A stretch of 27,669 nt of DNA from a virus: the IMG/VR virus record IMGVR_UViG_3300048586_000138, positions 1-27,669 of that record. One strand, given 5' to 3'. The notes beneath the pieces were generated by a model that saw only the letters and a program-made list of their open reading frames with translations, was not told where the DNA came from and ran no database searches. Numbering within the stretch: the stretch's first letter is position 1; each line of letters opens with the position of its first letter. Both the position numbers and the translations under genes were made by a program. Shown one piece after another: positions 1 to 6,629 of the stretch.

Positions 1-5
1 AGTCG

Positions 6-911
6 ATGCGCGTCCAACTGATCAGCCGCGAAAATGGCCTGGGCCTGTCCCACGACATGCAGGTGCTGCGCTCGGCGTTGGTGGGTATCAGCGGGGAGGC
101 CATGCAGGTGAGTTCGGTGGACTGGCAAGCCAAGCCAGCGGCGGCGGGTTCCTTCGATGTCAACATCTTCCTCGAACTGCTGAACCCGGCGCACTACCGG
201 AGCGCCAATCGGAACGTCCTGGTCCCCAACCCTGAATGGTTCGTGCGGGAATGGCGACCGCACCTCAATGGACTTAGCCAGGTATGGGCCAAGACGCGGG
301 ACTGCGATCGCATCTTCCAAGGGCTGCACCGGGACGTGAAGTACACGGGATGGAGTTCCTTCGACATGCACGACCCGACCGTGGAGCGCCGAAAGGCCAT
401 GCTGCACGTTGCGGGCGGTTCCTCGGCCAAGGGTACGGCGGCGGTGCTGGAGGCCATGCGGATGCTTCCCCAGCACCGGCTCACGCTGGTCAGTTCCCGG
501 CCCATCACATCGCCCCCGGAGAACGTCACGGTGCTGGGAAGGCAGGACGCAGCGGAACTGAAGTGGCTTATGAACGAACACGCGGTGCATGTCTGCCCGT
601 CCAGTTACGAAGGCTTCGGGCACTACATCAACGAGGCGCGTTCTGTTGGTGCGGTGATCGTATCCACGGCGGCTGCCCCGATGGACGAAGTGGTCGGCGG
701 CGAGTACGGGCTGCTGGCCGGGGTCGCTTCACGCGGCTGGCAGAACTTGGCTACACACCAGCACGTGGATCCTGAGGCGCTGGCAAAGTGCATCCGTTCG
801 GCGATGGCTTGCCCGCTTCCCATTCTGGTGGAACTTGGCGGCCATGCGCGGGAGCAGTACCTGTTGGACGCGGCGGCATTCGAGCACAACCTGATCGACC
901 TGCTGAAATGA
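6..911 (+). CDS. GT-B fold glycosyltransferase (GT4-like)
   Basis: Probably transfers a sugar from a nucleotide-sugar donor to an unknown acceptor in the cytoplasm. The 301-residue protein has the C-terminal donor-binding half of a GT-B enzyme: a strand-loop HVAGGSSAKGT near 134-144, and an EGFGHYINE stretch at 202-210 that fits the E-x7-E motif of GT4-type retaining transferases, followed by hydrophobic VIVST and then a PMDEV loop. The N-terminal half is shorter than in classical GT4 enzymes (usually 350-400 residues), so it may be a reduced phage form. The ATG at 6 is the first start visible, and an upstream one outside the window cannot be excluded. The stop overlaps the next start by 4 bases, so it is cotranscribed with the methylase. 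Fold is well supported; substrate is unknown. Confidence 0.85.
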   Translation: MRVQLISRENGLGLSHDMQVLRSALVGISGEAMQVSSVDWQAKPAAAGSFDVNIFLELLNPAHYRSANRNVLVPNPEWFVREWRPHLNGLSQVWAKTRDCDRIFQGLHRDVKYTGWSSFDMHDPTVERRKAMLHVAGGSSAKGTAAVLEAMRMLPQHRLTLVSSRPITSPPENVTVLGRQDAAELKWLMNEHAVHVCPSSYEGFGHYINEARSVGAVIVSTAAAPMDEVVGGEYGLLAGVASRGWQNLATHQHVDPEALAKCIRSAMACPLPILVELGGHAREQYLLDAAAFEHNLIDLLK

Positions 912-1591
912 TCAACCTCCACCACATCGACTGCATGGAGTTCATGCGCACCATGCCTGACAAGTGCTACGACTTGGCTATCGTGGATCCTCCGTATGGG
1001 ATAGGGGCCGCAAAAGGAACGTGGGGGTCGTCGAACTGTGGCAAGGTGACCAACTACGGGAAAAAGAAGTGGGATGACTATGCTCCGGATGCCGACTACT
1101 TCAACGAGCTGCGGCGCGTATCGGCCCATCAAATCATATGGGGAGCGAATCACTTCATTTCACGCATTCCTCTAGACAGCCCATCGTGGGTTGTTTGGGA
1201 CAAGGACAACAGCGGAGACTTTGCTGACTGTGAACTGGCGTGGACATCGTTCCCGTCTGCTGTCCGCAAGTTCACCTTCCGATGGAACGGAATGCTACAA
1301 CAGGACATGCGCAACAAGGAGCAGCGCATCCACCCCACACAAAAGCCCGTGGCCCTGTACCGCTGGCTCCTCCAGAACTACGCCAAGCCGGGGCAGAAGA
1401 TCCTCGACACCCACGGCGGGTCCATGTCCATCGCCATCGCATGCGATATCGAAGGGTTTGATCTTGACCTGTGCGAGCTGGACCGTGACTACTTCGAGGC
1501 AGGAAAGAAGCGGCTCGAAGCGCACCAAGCGCAGCCCAGAATGTTCGACGCACCGAAGGCACAACCCGCACAACAACTGACGCTCGAATGA
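908..1591 (+). CDS. DNA adenine-type methyltransferase (N6/N4 MTase)
   Basis: Likely methylates an exocyclic amino group in phage or host DNA, using S-adenosylmethionine. The 227-residue protein has the catalytic motif DPPYGIG at 27-33, a target-region stretch with FADCELAWTSF near 105-115, the family signature HPTQKP at 142-147, and a SAM-binding motif DTHGGS at 167-172 in place of the more usual D-P-F-x-G-S-G. The catalytic motif precedes the SAM motif, the beta-class order. No restriction endonuclease lies beside it, so it is probably an orphan phage methylase used against host restriction. An upstream in-frame start at 788 would overlap the glycosyltransferase by over 120 bases; the ATG at 908 gives the ATGA overlap used throughout this cluster. 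Recognition sequence cannot be read. Confidence 0.93.
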   Translation: MINLHHIDCMEFMRTMPDKCYDLAIVDPPYGIGAAKGTWGSSNCGKVTNYGKKKWDDYAPDADYFNELRRVSAHQIIWGANHFISRIPLDSPSWVVWDKDNSGDFADCELAWTSFPSAVRKFTFRWNGMLQQDMRNKEQRIHPTQKPVALYRWLLQNYAKPGQKILDTHGGSMSIAIACDIEGFDLDLCELDRDYFEAGKKRLEAHQAQPRMFDAPKAQPAQQLTLE

Positions 1592-2202
1592 TCCGCGTCG
1601 GCATCATCCACTACACCGCCTCGGAACGCTGCACGCTTCCGGCGACCATCGCATCGCTGCACGCCGCTGGCATCGGGTCCGTGAAGGTCTACGCCGACGC
1701 CGGGGAGTTTGGCCCCACGCGCAACCTGATCCGGGCCATGCGCGACCTTGCACAAGGCGACGGCCCCGAACTGATGGCCGTGGTGGACGACGACCTTGTA
1801 TTCGATCCGTCGTTCCTTTACCGCTTCAGGTGGACGCCTCGACCGCATCGCTCCGGGTACAGCCTCTGGACCATCGAACAGAATATCCCCCACGACCGAA
1901 GGGACGAACGCGGCTGGCTGGAGGTGCCCCCGCACTACCACCTATGGGGCGGATCGGTGGTCATGCCCTGCTGGCTGGCCCAGGCCGTGGCCGAGGCGAT
2001 GGAGCAGGTGATGGAGGAGGCTCCGGAAACCTTGGCCACCAAGCCGGACGCCGTTCTGTTCGAGGCCATGCGCCGGACCGGGACACGGCTCTACTTTCAC
2101 GTCCCGAGCCTTGCCGACCACATCGGCACCAGCGACAGCACCATCGGCAACGACCACCAGGACGGCCAGACCGCTGGCTACCTATTCCCCCGCAACGCAT
2201 GA
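1588..2202 (+). CDS. DxD glycosyltransferase-like protein (GT-A type)
   Basis: A probable GT-A-fold glycosyltransferase of 204 residues. It opens with a beta strand (VGIIHYT, residues 4-10) typical of nucleotide-sugar binding, continues with an SVKVYADAGEFGPTRNL segment, and has VVDDDLVFDP at 65-74, an acidic DDD cluster fitting the metal-binding DxD motif. A later LWGGSVVMP segment and the ending PSLADHIGTSDS (about 175-186) resemble the acceptor and C-terminal parts of GT2/GT25-like enzymes. It overlaps both neighbours by 4 bases, so it belongs to the same transcript as the methylase and the FkbM protein. It is short for the fold. Donor and acceptor are unknown. Confidence 0.75.
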   Translation: MIRVGIIHYTASERCTLPATIASLHAAGIGSVKVYADAGEFGPTRNLIRAMRDLAQGDGPELMAVVDDDLVFDPSFLYRFRWTPRPHRSGYSLWTIEQNIPHDRRDERGWLEVPPHYHLWGGSVVMPCWLAQAVAEAMEQVMEEAPETLATKPDAVLFEAMRRTGTRLYFHVPSLADHIGTSDSTIGNDHQDGQTAGYLFPRNA

Positions 2203-2909
2203 ACACCTACCAGATCACCCGCTACGGCCACACCTTCACACTGAAGGCCGACGACGAACTGATGGAGGCCCACTACCGGAAGGGCGAACTCTCCGAGCCG
2301 CACATGCTGGACTGGATGTACCTCAACCTTCCACGCGGCGGGGTATGGATCGACGCCGGGGCGAACATCGGGAACCATACGCTGCCATTCGCGCTGTGGG
2401 CGGACCAAGTGATCGCCTTCGAGCCGATGGATGTGAACGTGGACCTGCTCATGCAAAACATGGCGGCGTTCAAGGTCGAAGGTCGTGGGCGCATCATGGT
2501 CCTGTCCTGTGGCGTTGGCCGCGAGGAGGGCTTCGCGTCGGCCAAGGTGGGAGGCACTGGTAAGAATTGCCAGTGGGAACTTACGCCTGGAGACGAATGC
2601 GAGGCTGGCATCCCCATCGCCAAGATCGACAACCATGTACGGGATACCGATGACGTGCGGGTGATCAAGCTGGACGTGGAGGGCATGGAGCAGGACGCGC
2701 TGGCCGGGGCTATGGGAACGATCGCCCGCTGCCTGCCCGAACTGTTCATCGAGATCTGGGACGAGGCTATCCTGGCGGACATCACCGCTACATTGGCCCC
2801 GCTGGGCTACGTTCTTACCGAACGGTACAACGTGTCCCCGACCTTCCACTTCAGCGCCTCGGGACGCTACCCAGTGACTTACACCCCCGCAGCACGCCTC
2901 CGACCATGA
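2199..2909 (+). CDS. FkbM-family SAM-dependent methyltransferase
   Basis: FkbM-type enzymes usually O-methylate sugars or polyketides, so this probably modifies a glycan made or recognised by the adjacent glycosyltransferases. The 236-residue protein has the SAM-binding loop WIDAGANIGNHT at 50-61, an acidic end of strand 2 (FEP, 74-76), a CGVG element near 109-112, and the family signature KLDVEGME at 157-164, followed by ELFIEIWDE. A longer reading from 1830 would run through the whole preceding gene; the ATG at 2199 forms an ATGA overlap. Assignment to FkbM is secure; a sugar substrate is inferred from neighbours only. Confidence 0.9.
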   Translation: MNTYQITRYGHTFTLKADDELMEAHYRKGELSEPHMLDWMYLNLPRGGVWIDAGANIGNHTLPFALWADQVIAFEPMDVNVDLLMQNMAAFKVEGRGRIMVLSCGVGREEGFASAKVGGTGKNCQWELTPGDECEAGIPIAKIDNHVRDTDDVRVIKLDVEGMEQDALAGAMGTIARCLPELFIEIWDEAILADITATLAPLGYVLTERYNVSPTFHFSASGRYPVTYTPAARLRP

Positions 2910-3131
2910 CCGAGATCAAGTGCGCCTTCACCCCGTGCCAGTGTGTGAAGCTGATCCACGACCCGGAGAATCTTCACCGTATGATCACGCAGGTGTTCAT
3001 ACGGTGAAGGCGGGTCCATACGCTATGAGCTATCGTGCGGCGAAAAGGCGAGTGTCCACTACGAAGCCGAGATTGAACCCGTGGAGCAACAGGAGCAAGT
3101 TGTTGGCTTCCGCATAACCTTCACCCCATGA
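2906..3131 (+). pseudogene. Small gene split by a +1 frameshift
   Basis: Reading starts at ATG 2906, overlapping the FkbM stop by 4 bases, and encodes a peptide beginning MTEIKCAFTPCQCVKL that meets TGA at 3005-3007 after 33 residues. The frame one base ahead is open from 2985 to the TGA at 3129-3131, which itself overlaps the next ATG by 4 bases, and encodes plausible protein including YGEGGSIRYELSCGEKASV. If one base between about 2985 and 3005 is skipped, a single 74-residue protein results, with both ends joined to neighbours in the style of this operon. No homopolymer or classic slip site explains it. It could be a sequencing indel, a real mutation or a programmed shift. The alternative third-frame reading at 2920-3117 looks like a shadow. 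Function unknown; four cysteines are present in the joined protein. Confidence 0.55.
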
Positions 3132-3484
3132 GCAACCCCAAAGCCTACCGGATGCCGTTGCGCTTCCGCCTATTCAAGCTGCGCCGATGGATGTACGGAC
3201 GCATCAACTACCTGCTCCATCGCATCCGTTGGCGGGTCAACCGAGAAGTGGAATTCGACCCCATTATCTGGGCTGCTGGTGACGCCGGTGAACTCCGCAT
3301 GACCGTGAACCCATGCACGGCCGAGTGGGAGCTTCACATAAAAGTGAAGTCGAAGGACGGCTTCGACACCTACGAAGCCTACACGATCAACGAGGTGGAC
3401 GTGGTGACATCCGGTTACCGGATGCGGGACGCCATCGACCGGGTATGCCTTGACCACTGCATGAAGTACAAGATCCTGCCATGA
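3128..3484 (+). CDS. Hypothetical protein, 118 residues
   Basis: I do not recognise this protein. The N-terminal 40 residues are strongly basic and aromatic (MPLRFRLFKLRRWMYGRINY, then LLHRIRWR), suggesting nucleic-acid or membrane-surface binding. The rest alternates short hydrophobic and charged stretches and looks like a small beta-rich domain (ELRMTVNP, WELHIKVKSKDGFDTYEAYTI) ending in a helix with RVCLDHCMKYKI. It sits in a tight chain with 4-base overlaps on both sides, between the split small gene and a zinc-motif protein, so it is expressed with the modification island. Confidence 0.7.
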   Translation: MSNPKAYRMPLRFRLFKLRRWMYGRINYLLHRIRWRVNREVEFDPIIWAAGDAGELRMTVNPCTAEWELHIKVKSKDGFDTYEAYTINEVDVVTSGYRMRDAIDRVCLDHCMKYKILP

Positions 3485-3834
3485 AAGAAACCCACCGCAT
3501 CAACAGGAACGGGGCCGAGTACGACCTGACCATCGAGGAGTTCAAGGACCAGTGCGCACACTGCGGCGGCCGTGGCTTCCACACCTTCTTCACGCAGGAG
3601 GACGAGGACCGCTACGACCTGGCCGTGGACGAATGGAGCGACGGGGATATGGATGACGAGGCCCCCGAAATGCAGGAAACCGGAAAGCGGACCTGCGACC
3701 GATGCCAAGGGACCGGCGTTCACGAAGGCGACGGCACCGCATACAGCTACACGCTGAAGGCCGCGCAAGAGATCACCGTGAACCCGAACGGATGCGACCC
3801 AGCGCGATCCGGTGTACTCAAATACGAGGTGTGA
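3481..3834 (+). CDS. Small protein with DnaJ-type CxxCxGxG zinc motifs
   Basis: This 117-residue protein carries two CxxCxGxG motifs, CAHCGGRG at 25-32 and CDRCQGTG at 72-79. They are the paired zinc-binding repeat seen in the DnaJ cysteine-rich domain and in several small phage proteins. An acidic loop of about 40 residues separates the two knuckles, so together they probably bind one zinc ion. There is no J domain, so it is not a DnaJ chaperone. It may bind nucleic acid or an unfolded protein. It overlaps the previous gene by 4 bases and is followed after 2 bases by a glycosyltransferase. Zinc binding is well supported; the role is unknown. Confidence 0.8.
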   Translation: MKETHRINRNGAEYDLTIEEFKDQCAHCGGRGFHTFFTQEDEDRYDLAVDEWSDGDMDDEAPEMQETGKRTCDRCQGTGVHEGDGTAYSYTLKAAQEITVNPNGCDPARSGVLKYEV

Positions 3835-3836
3835 CC

Positions 3837-4718
3837 ATGAACGTAGTACTGATCCCCTGCTGGCGCCGCCCGGAAATGCTTTGGCACGCGCTGGAGAACA
3901 TCAAACGCGCCCACGGCTCCGACGCCTACCACTACATCTTCCGCCTGGACCGAGGGTACGACCCGGCCATCCATGAGGTGCTAGCTGGCTTCCCGTTCTC
4001 CCACCAGATCAGCGAGGCCGGACCGATCAAGTACCGCGAGATCTCCAAGCAGAGCCACAACCTGCTCCAAGGGTACGCCATGGCCGCCCAGCAGTCCGAC
4101 GCCTTGGTGATACTGATCGAGGAGGACATCATGGTGGCCACGGACTTCTTCGCCTTCCACGAGCAGGTGCACGAGGCGGACCCCACCCTGTTCTGCTCCA
4201 TCGCCGTTGCCAACCCGAACCGCAAGGTGATCGACCAAGGCACCAAGGACGCCTACTACCTGAGCGACGGGGACTACTGCAGCCTGGGCGTTGCCTTCCG
4301 CAAGGAGGTGATCCAGACGCTGATCATGCCGCACAACGTAGGCGACTACTTCGTGAACCCAGAGGGCTACTGCCGAAAGACATTCCCGAACAGCCCCATC
4401 GGGCACGGGTACGTGGAGCAGGACGGGTTGATACGCCGGATCCAGATGCGGCAATCCCGACCGATCGCTTACCCATGGCAGGCGAAGGCATACCACGCGG
4501 GCCTGTACGGGAAGAACCGGGGCAGCGGCCCCACGGGCAACTGGCGGCAGCGCCTGAAGTACGTCACCGACATCATCTACTCCGACGAGGCGATGCGTAC
4601 CTTCGCAAAACACCCGGAGTGGTACGAAGACAGCAAACCCATCAACCTGAACGCTGAACCATGGCAGACCCTGCACCTACAACCACTGGACCCGAACAGA
4701 AACCCGGTCCGCTTCTGA
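3837..4718 (+). CDS. Glycosyltransferase-like protein (GT-A, EED metal site)
   Basis: A likely GT-A glycosyltransferase of 293 residues. The N-terminus has the strand NVVLIPCWRRPEML that begins the nucleotide-binding fold, then YIFRLDRGYDP near 33-43, and after a hydrophobic strand (ALVILIEEDI, 89-98) the acidic EED at 95-97 that takes the place of a DxD motif. SLGVAFRKEV and HGYVEQDGLIRRIQ match acceptor-side and catalytic-acid regions of GT2-like or GNT-I-like proteins, and AYHAGLYGKNRGSG is a plausible flexible loop. The in-frame start at 3702 lies inside the zinc-motif gene; ATG 3837 follows that stop by 2 bases. It is the third transferase of the island. Confidence 0.75.
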   Translation: MNVVLIPCWRRPEMLWHALENIKRAHGSDAYHYIFRLDRGYDPAIHEVLAGFPFSHQISEAGPIKYREISKQSHNLLQGYAMAAQQSDALVILIEEDIMVATDFFAFHEQVHEADPTLFCSIAVANPNRKVIDQGTKDAYYLSDGDYCSLGVAFRKEVIQTLIMPHNVGDYFVNPEGYCRKTFPNSPIGHGYVEQDGLIRRIQMRQSRPIAYPWQAKAYHAGLYGKNRGSGPTGNWRQRLKYVTDIIYSDEAMRTFAKHPEWYEDSKPINLNAEPWQTLHLQPLDPNRNPVRF

Positions 4719-4891
4719 CCTACCTGAAGGGCGTCTATCGCGTGGGCATCCTCACCGCTGCTTTCCGGGGGGCACAGACAGCCATCGCTGCGGCAGTGTT
4801 CCTGCTGGTGGGCGGGTCGGTGTTTGCCATCTTGGGCAAGCCTGCCTACCTTGCCGCCCTCTGGATCTGGAACAACGTCTGGAACTTCTAA
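4661..4891 (+). CDS. Small membrane protein (possible holin-like)
   Basis: This 76-residue protein has a polar, proline-rich start (about 20 residues) and then a long hydrophobic stretch, roughly residues 33-72, enough for one or two membrane helices (ILTAAFRG, then AAAVFLLVGGSVFAILG, then YLAALWIWNNVWNF). The start overlaps the end of the glycosyltransferase by 58 bases in another frame. Size and shape fit a holin or other small phage membrane protein, but no endolysin is adjacent, so a lysis role is only one possibility. Confidence 0.65.
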   Translation: MADPAPTTTGPEQKPGPLLTYLKGVYRVGILTAAFRGAQTAIAAAVFLLVGGSVFAILGKPAYLAALWIWNNVWNF

Positions 4892-4898
4892 CCATAAC

Positions 4899-5168
4899 AT
4901 GATGAGCAACCGAAGCAAAATGGGACCCGCCGCGCCCCGTACCATCGCGGCACCAGCACACATGCCACTGCCTCCCGCATACGGACCGGGATACCAGCGC
5001 GGCCGCCAAATGGCATCCGAGGCGCTTGGCGAATTGTCGTGGGACGAAATGGCCGACTTCATCACGGGCTTCAAGACAACGCTGCGCGAGGAACTGGACG
5101 GACGCGGCCAAAAGCTCAAGGAGAGCGAGCGCCACATCGACGCAGCCATCAACGCCATCGAAGCATGA
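4899..5168 (+). CDS. Hypothetical protein, 89 residues
   Basis: I do not recognise it. It starts at one of two adjacent ATGs (4899 or 4902). The first 40 residues are rich in proline, alanine and glycine (APAHMPLPPAYGPGYQRG) and probably disordered. The C-terminal half is helical and charged (LSWDEMADFITGFKTTLREE, then LKESERHIDAAINAIEA) and may form a coiled coil. It follows the small membrane protein by 7 bases and ends in a 4-base overlap with the next gene. A reading from 4824 would overlap the membrane protein and is unlikely. Confidence 0.65.
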   Translation: MMSNRSKMGPAAPRTIAAPAHMPLPPAYGPGYQRGRQMASEALGELSWDEMADFITGFKTTLREELDGRGQKLKESERHIDAAINAIEA

Positions 5169-5395
5169 GCAAGAAGCCGAAGTACGTCCTCTATTTGGTG
5201 ACCCGCAACGCCACGCACCACTACCCGGTGATCATGAGCGCCAACGGCAAGCCATGCCTGAACGAACCCACAAAGCGGAAGAACGTCCTGCGCACCAGCA
5301 TGGAGCGGTTCCTGGACGCGGCCTACAACGGCAGCGAGCAGGTGAGCATCGTGCAACTGACCGGGGCCGAAGAAGAAGGCAGCACCCAAGGCTAA
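5165..5395 (+). CDS. Small protein, possibly DUF1508-like
   Basis: This 76-residue protein contains a strand-turn-strand segment (YVLYLVTRNATHHYPVIMS, then ANGKPCLNEP) and a helix ending RFLDAAYNG that loosely recalls one DUF1508 (YegP-like) repeat; the resemblance is by eye. It begins with an ATGA overlap. The last dozen residues (LTGAEEEGSTQG) are encoded over a stretch that, one frame over, reads GPKKKAAPKAKEVTFRKGQ and continues into the next small gene, so the true protein may be longer through a frameshift at the GGGG run near 5363-5366. Confidence 0.6.
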   Translation: MSKKPKYVLYLVTRNATHHYPVIMSANGKPCLNEPTKRKNVLRTSMERFLDAAYNGSEQVSIVQLTGAEEEGSTQG

Positions 5396-5399
5396 GGAG

Positions 5400-5576
5400 G
5401 TGACCTTCCGCAAGGGACAGAAGGTGACGGTGGACGCTGGCATCTGGGGCAAGTGCGAGGCAGTGGTGAAGGAGCGGGACCCGAAGTTTGAGGACCTGTA
5501 CTACCTGACCATCACCAAGGGGGCGCACAAGGGAGCCACCGGGCGCTACGACCATAGGCACATCACCCCCCGCTGA
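5400..5576 (+). CDS. Small KOW/SH3-like protein, GTG start
   Basis: A 58-residue reading frame from GTG 5400, 4 bases after the previous stop and ending in TGATG with the next gene. The sequence begins VTFRKGQKVTVDAG, then has GKCEAVVKERDPKFED and YYLTITKGAHKGATG. The alternation of short strands with K-G-Q-K-V-T-V and K-G-A-H-K-G-A resembles a small SH3/KOW-type beta barrel, though I cannot name a family. The frame is open 13 codons upstream of the GTG and encodes a lysine-alanine-proline linker, so it may instead be the C-terminal half of the previous gene. The stretch AAGGAGGTGA covers the start itself and is unlikely to act as its ribosome site. Confidence 0.6.
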   Translation: MTFRKGQKVTVDAGIWGKCEAVVKERDPKFEDLYYLTITKGAHKGATGRYDHRHITPR

Positions 5577-5815
5577 TGCCACCCAAGCCGTCCGGGGACT
5601 TCACGGCCTTCATGCACCGGTCCAACTTCGACCTGGTGATGTTCGGCTACGTCCAAGGAATGCGCCGGGCGCTTCCGGGACTGACCTTGGAGCGAATCAT
5701 GGATCAGTTCCTGGCCGAGTACCGCCTCACGGACCTCAAGGCCAAGAGCCAGCTTCGGCGATACCACCGGATGGCGATCGAGTACTACGGAGACCAGAAG
5801 ACAGCAACAGCATGA
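5576..5815 (+). CDS. Conserved-looking helical phage protein, 79 residues
   Basis: The 79-residue protein is mostly helical: FMHRSNFDLVMFGYVQGMRR, a turn with LPGLTLERIMDQFLAEYRL, then a basic tail RRYHRMAIEYYGDQK. It resembles small proteins often found just before the terminase genes in Bacteroidota phages, but I cannot give a function. It overlaps the previous stop by one base (TGATG) and the next start by 4 bases. It could be a small DNA-binding or packaging accessory protein; this is a guess from position. Confidence 0.65.
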   Translation: MPPKPSGDFTAFMHRSNFDLVMFGYVQGMRRALPGLTLERIMDQFLAEYRLTDLKAKSQLRRYHRMAIEYYGDQKTATA

Positions 5816-6099
5816 GCAACATACCCGAAGACGCCATCGCCATCCTCAAAGACACCCGCATCGAGGAGATTCCCCGAGGCCGGTGGGGCATCATTAAGTG
5901 GAAGGACAGCGTGACCATGGCCCGCGCCTTCAACCTGTTCAACGCCCACAGCAGCCGAGGCCCCATGATGAGCGGATGCATCCCATGCCATGCCAAGGTC
6001 TACAACTGGCTCCTTCAGGTGGCATTCGAGAGCGTTCAGGTCGGGCAACTGAGCACCGACAGCACACCGACCATGGCATTCGCCGACCCAGAGGAATGA
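5812..6099 (+). CDS. Hypothetical protein, 95 residues
   Basis: Not recognised. It begins SNIPEDAIAILKDTRIEEIP, has a central GRWGIIKWKDSVTMARAF segment and a SGCIPCHAKVYNWLLQ segment with two cysteines in a CxxC spacing. It overlaps both neighbours by 4 bases and lies directly upstream of the small terminase gene, so it is made with the packaging proteins. Nothing suggests a membrane or secreted protein. Confidence 0.65.
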   Translation: MSNIPEDAIAILKDTRIEEIPRGRWGIIKWKDSVTMARAFNLFNAHSSRGPMMSGCIPCHAKVYNWLLQVAFESVQVGQLSTDSTPTMAFADPEE

Positions 6100-6629
6100 C
6101 CCCAAAGGATTCCAAGCGAAAAAGGGTATCCCATGGGAGGGGCATTATAGCCGCGTCAGGATCCCAAGGAATCACCCCTTCCAAGGGAGGGCGACCAAGC
6201 ATGTACCACGATGGTCTGTGCGAGGAACTGCTGGACTACTTCGACATCCCGCCTTTCAGGAAGGAAACACAGGAGGTGTACGATAAGAAAGCGCAGGAGG
6301 TGAAGACCATAACGGTAACCATCGCCAACGAACTGCCGACCCTTGCAGGGTTCGCGTCTGTCATTGGCGTTCACCGGGATACGCTCAATGAATGGGAGAA
6401 AGTTCACCCCGAGTTCTCCGACGCTGTAAAAAGGGCGAAGGCGCATCAGGAGCGGATCCTTGTGTCCAATGGCCTGTCCGACAGGTACAACAGCACCATG
6501 ACCATCTTCGCGTTGAAGAACTTGGCAGACTGGAAAGACAGGCAGAGCCATGACCACAGCGGCTCCCTTGTCACCACGCCCCCGGTGATCAACGTGACGG
6601 TTCAACCGCCAACTCCTGAAGATGAATGA
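6096..6629 (+). CDS. terS: Terminase small subunit
   Basis: Small terminase subunits bind the packaging site on phage DNA and hand it to the large subunit. This 177-residue protein has a basic N-terminus (MTPKDSKRKRVSHGRG), a GGRPSMYHDGLCEELLDYF start to the core (about 31-49), a helix-turn-helix of the form LAGFASVIGVHRDTLNEWEK at 83-102, and the ending FALKNLADWKDR at 138-148, a segment common in this family. A longer reading from 5898 overlaps the preceding gene entirely; ATG 6096 gives an ATGA overlap. The large subunit begins 8 bases before its stop. Confidence 0.85.
   Translation: MTPKDSKRKRVSHGRGIIAASGSQGITPSKGGRPSMYHDGLCEELLDYFDIPPFRKETQEVYDKKAQEVKTITVTIANELPTLAGFASVIGVHRDTLNEWEKVHPEFSDAVKRAKAHQERILVSNGLSDRYNSTMTIFALKNLADWKDRQSHDHSGSLVTTPPVINVTVQPPTPEDE

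Noticed and set aside
2920-3117. 65-residue frame between the FkbM gene and the 3128 gene
   Set aside because: It does not couple to either neighbour, and the other two frames together give a better protein joined by ATGA overlaps at both ends.
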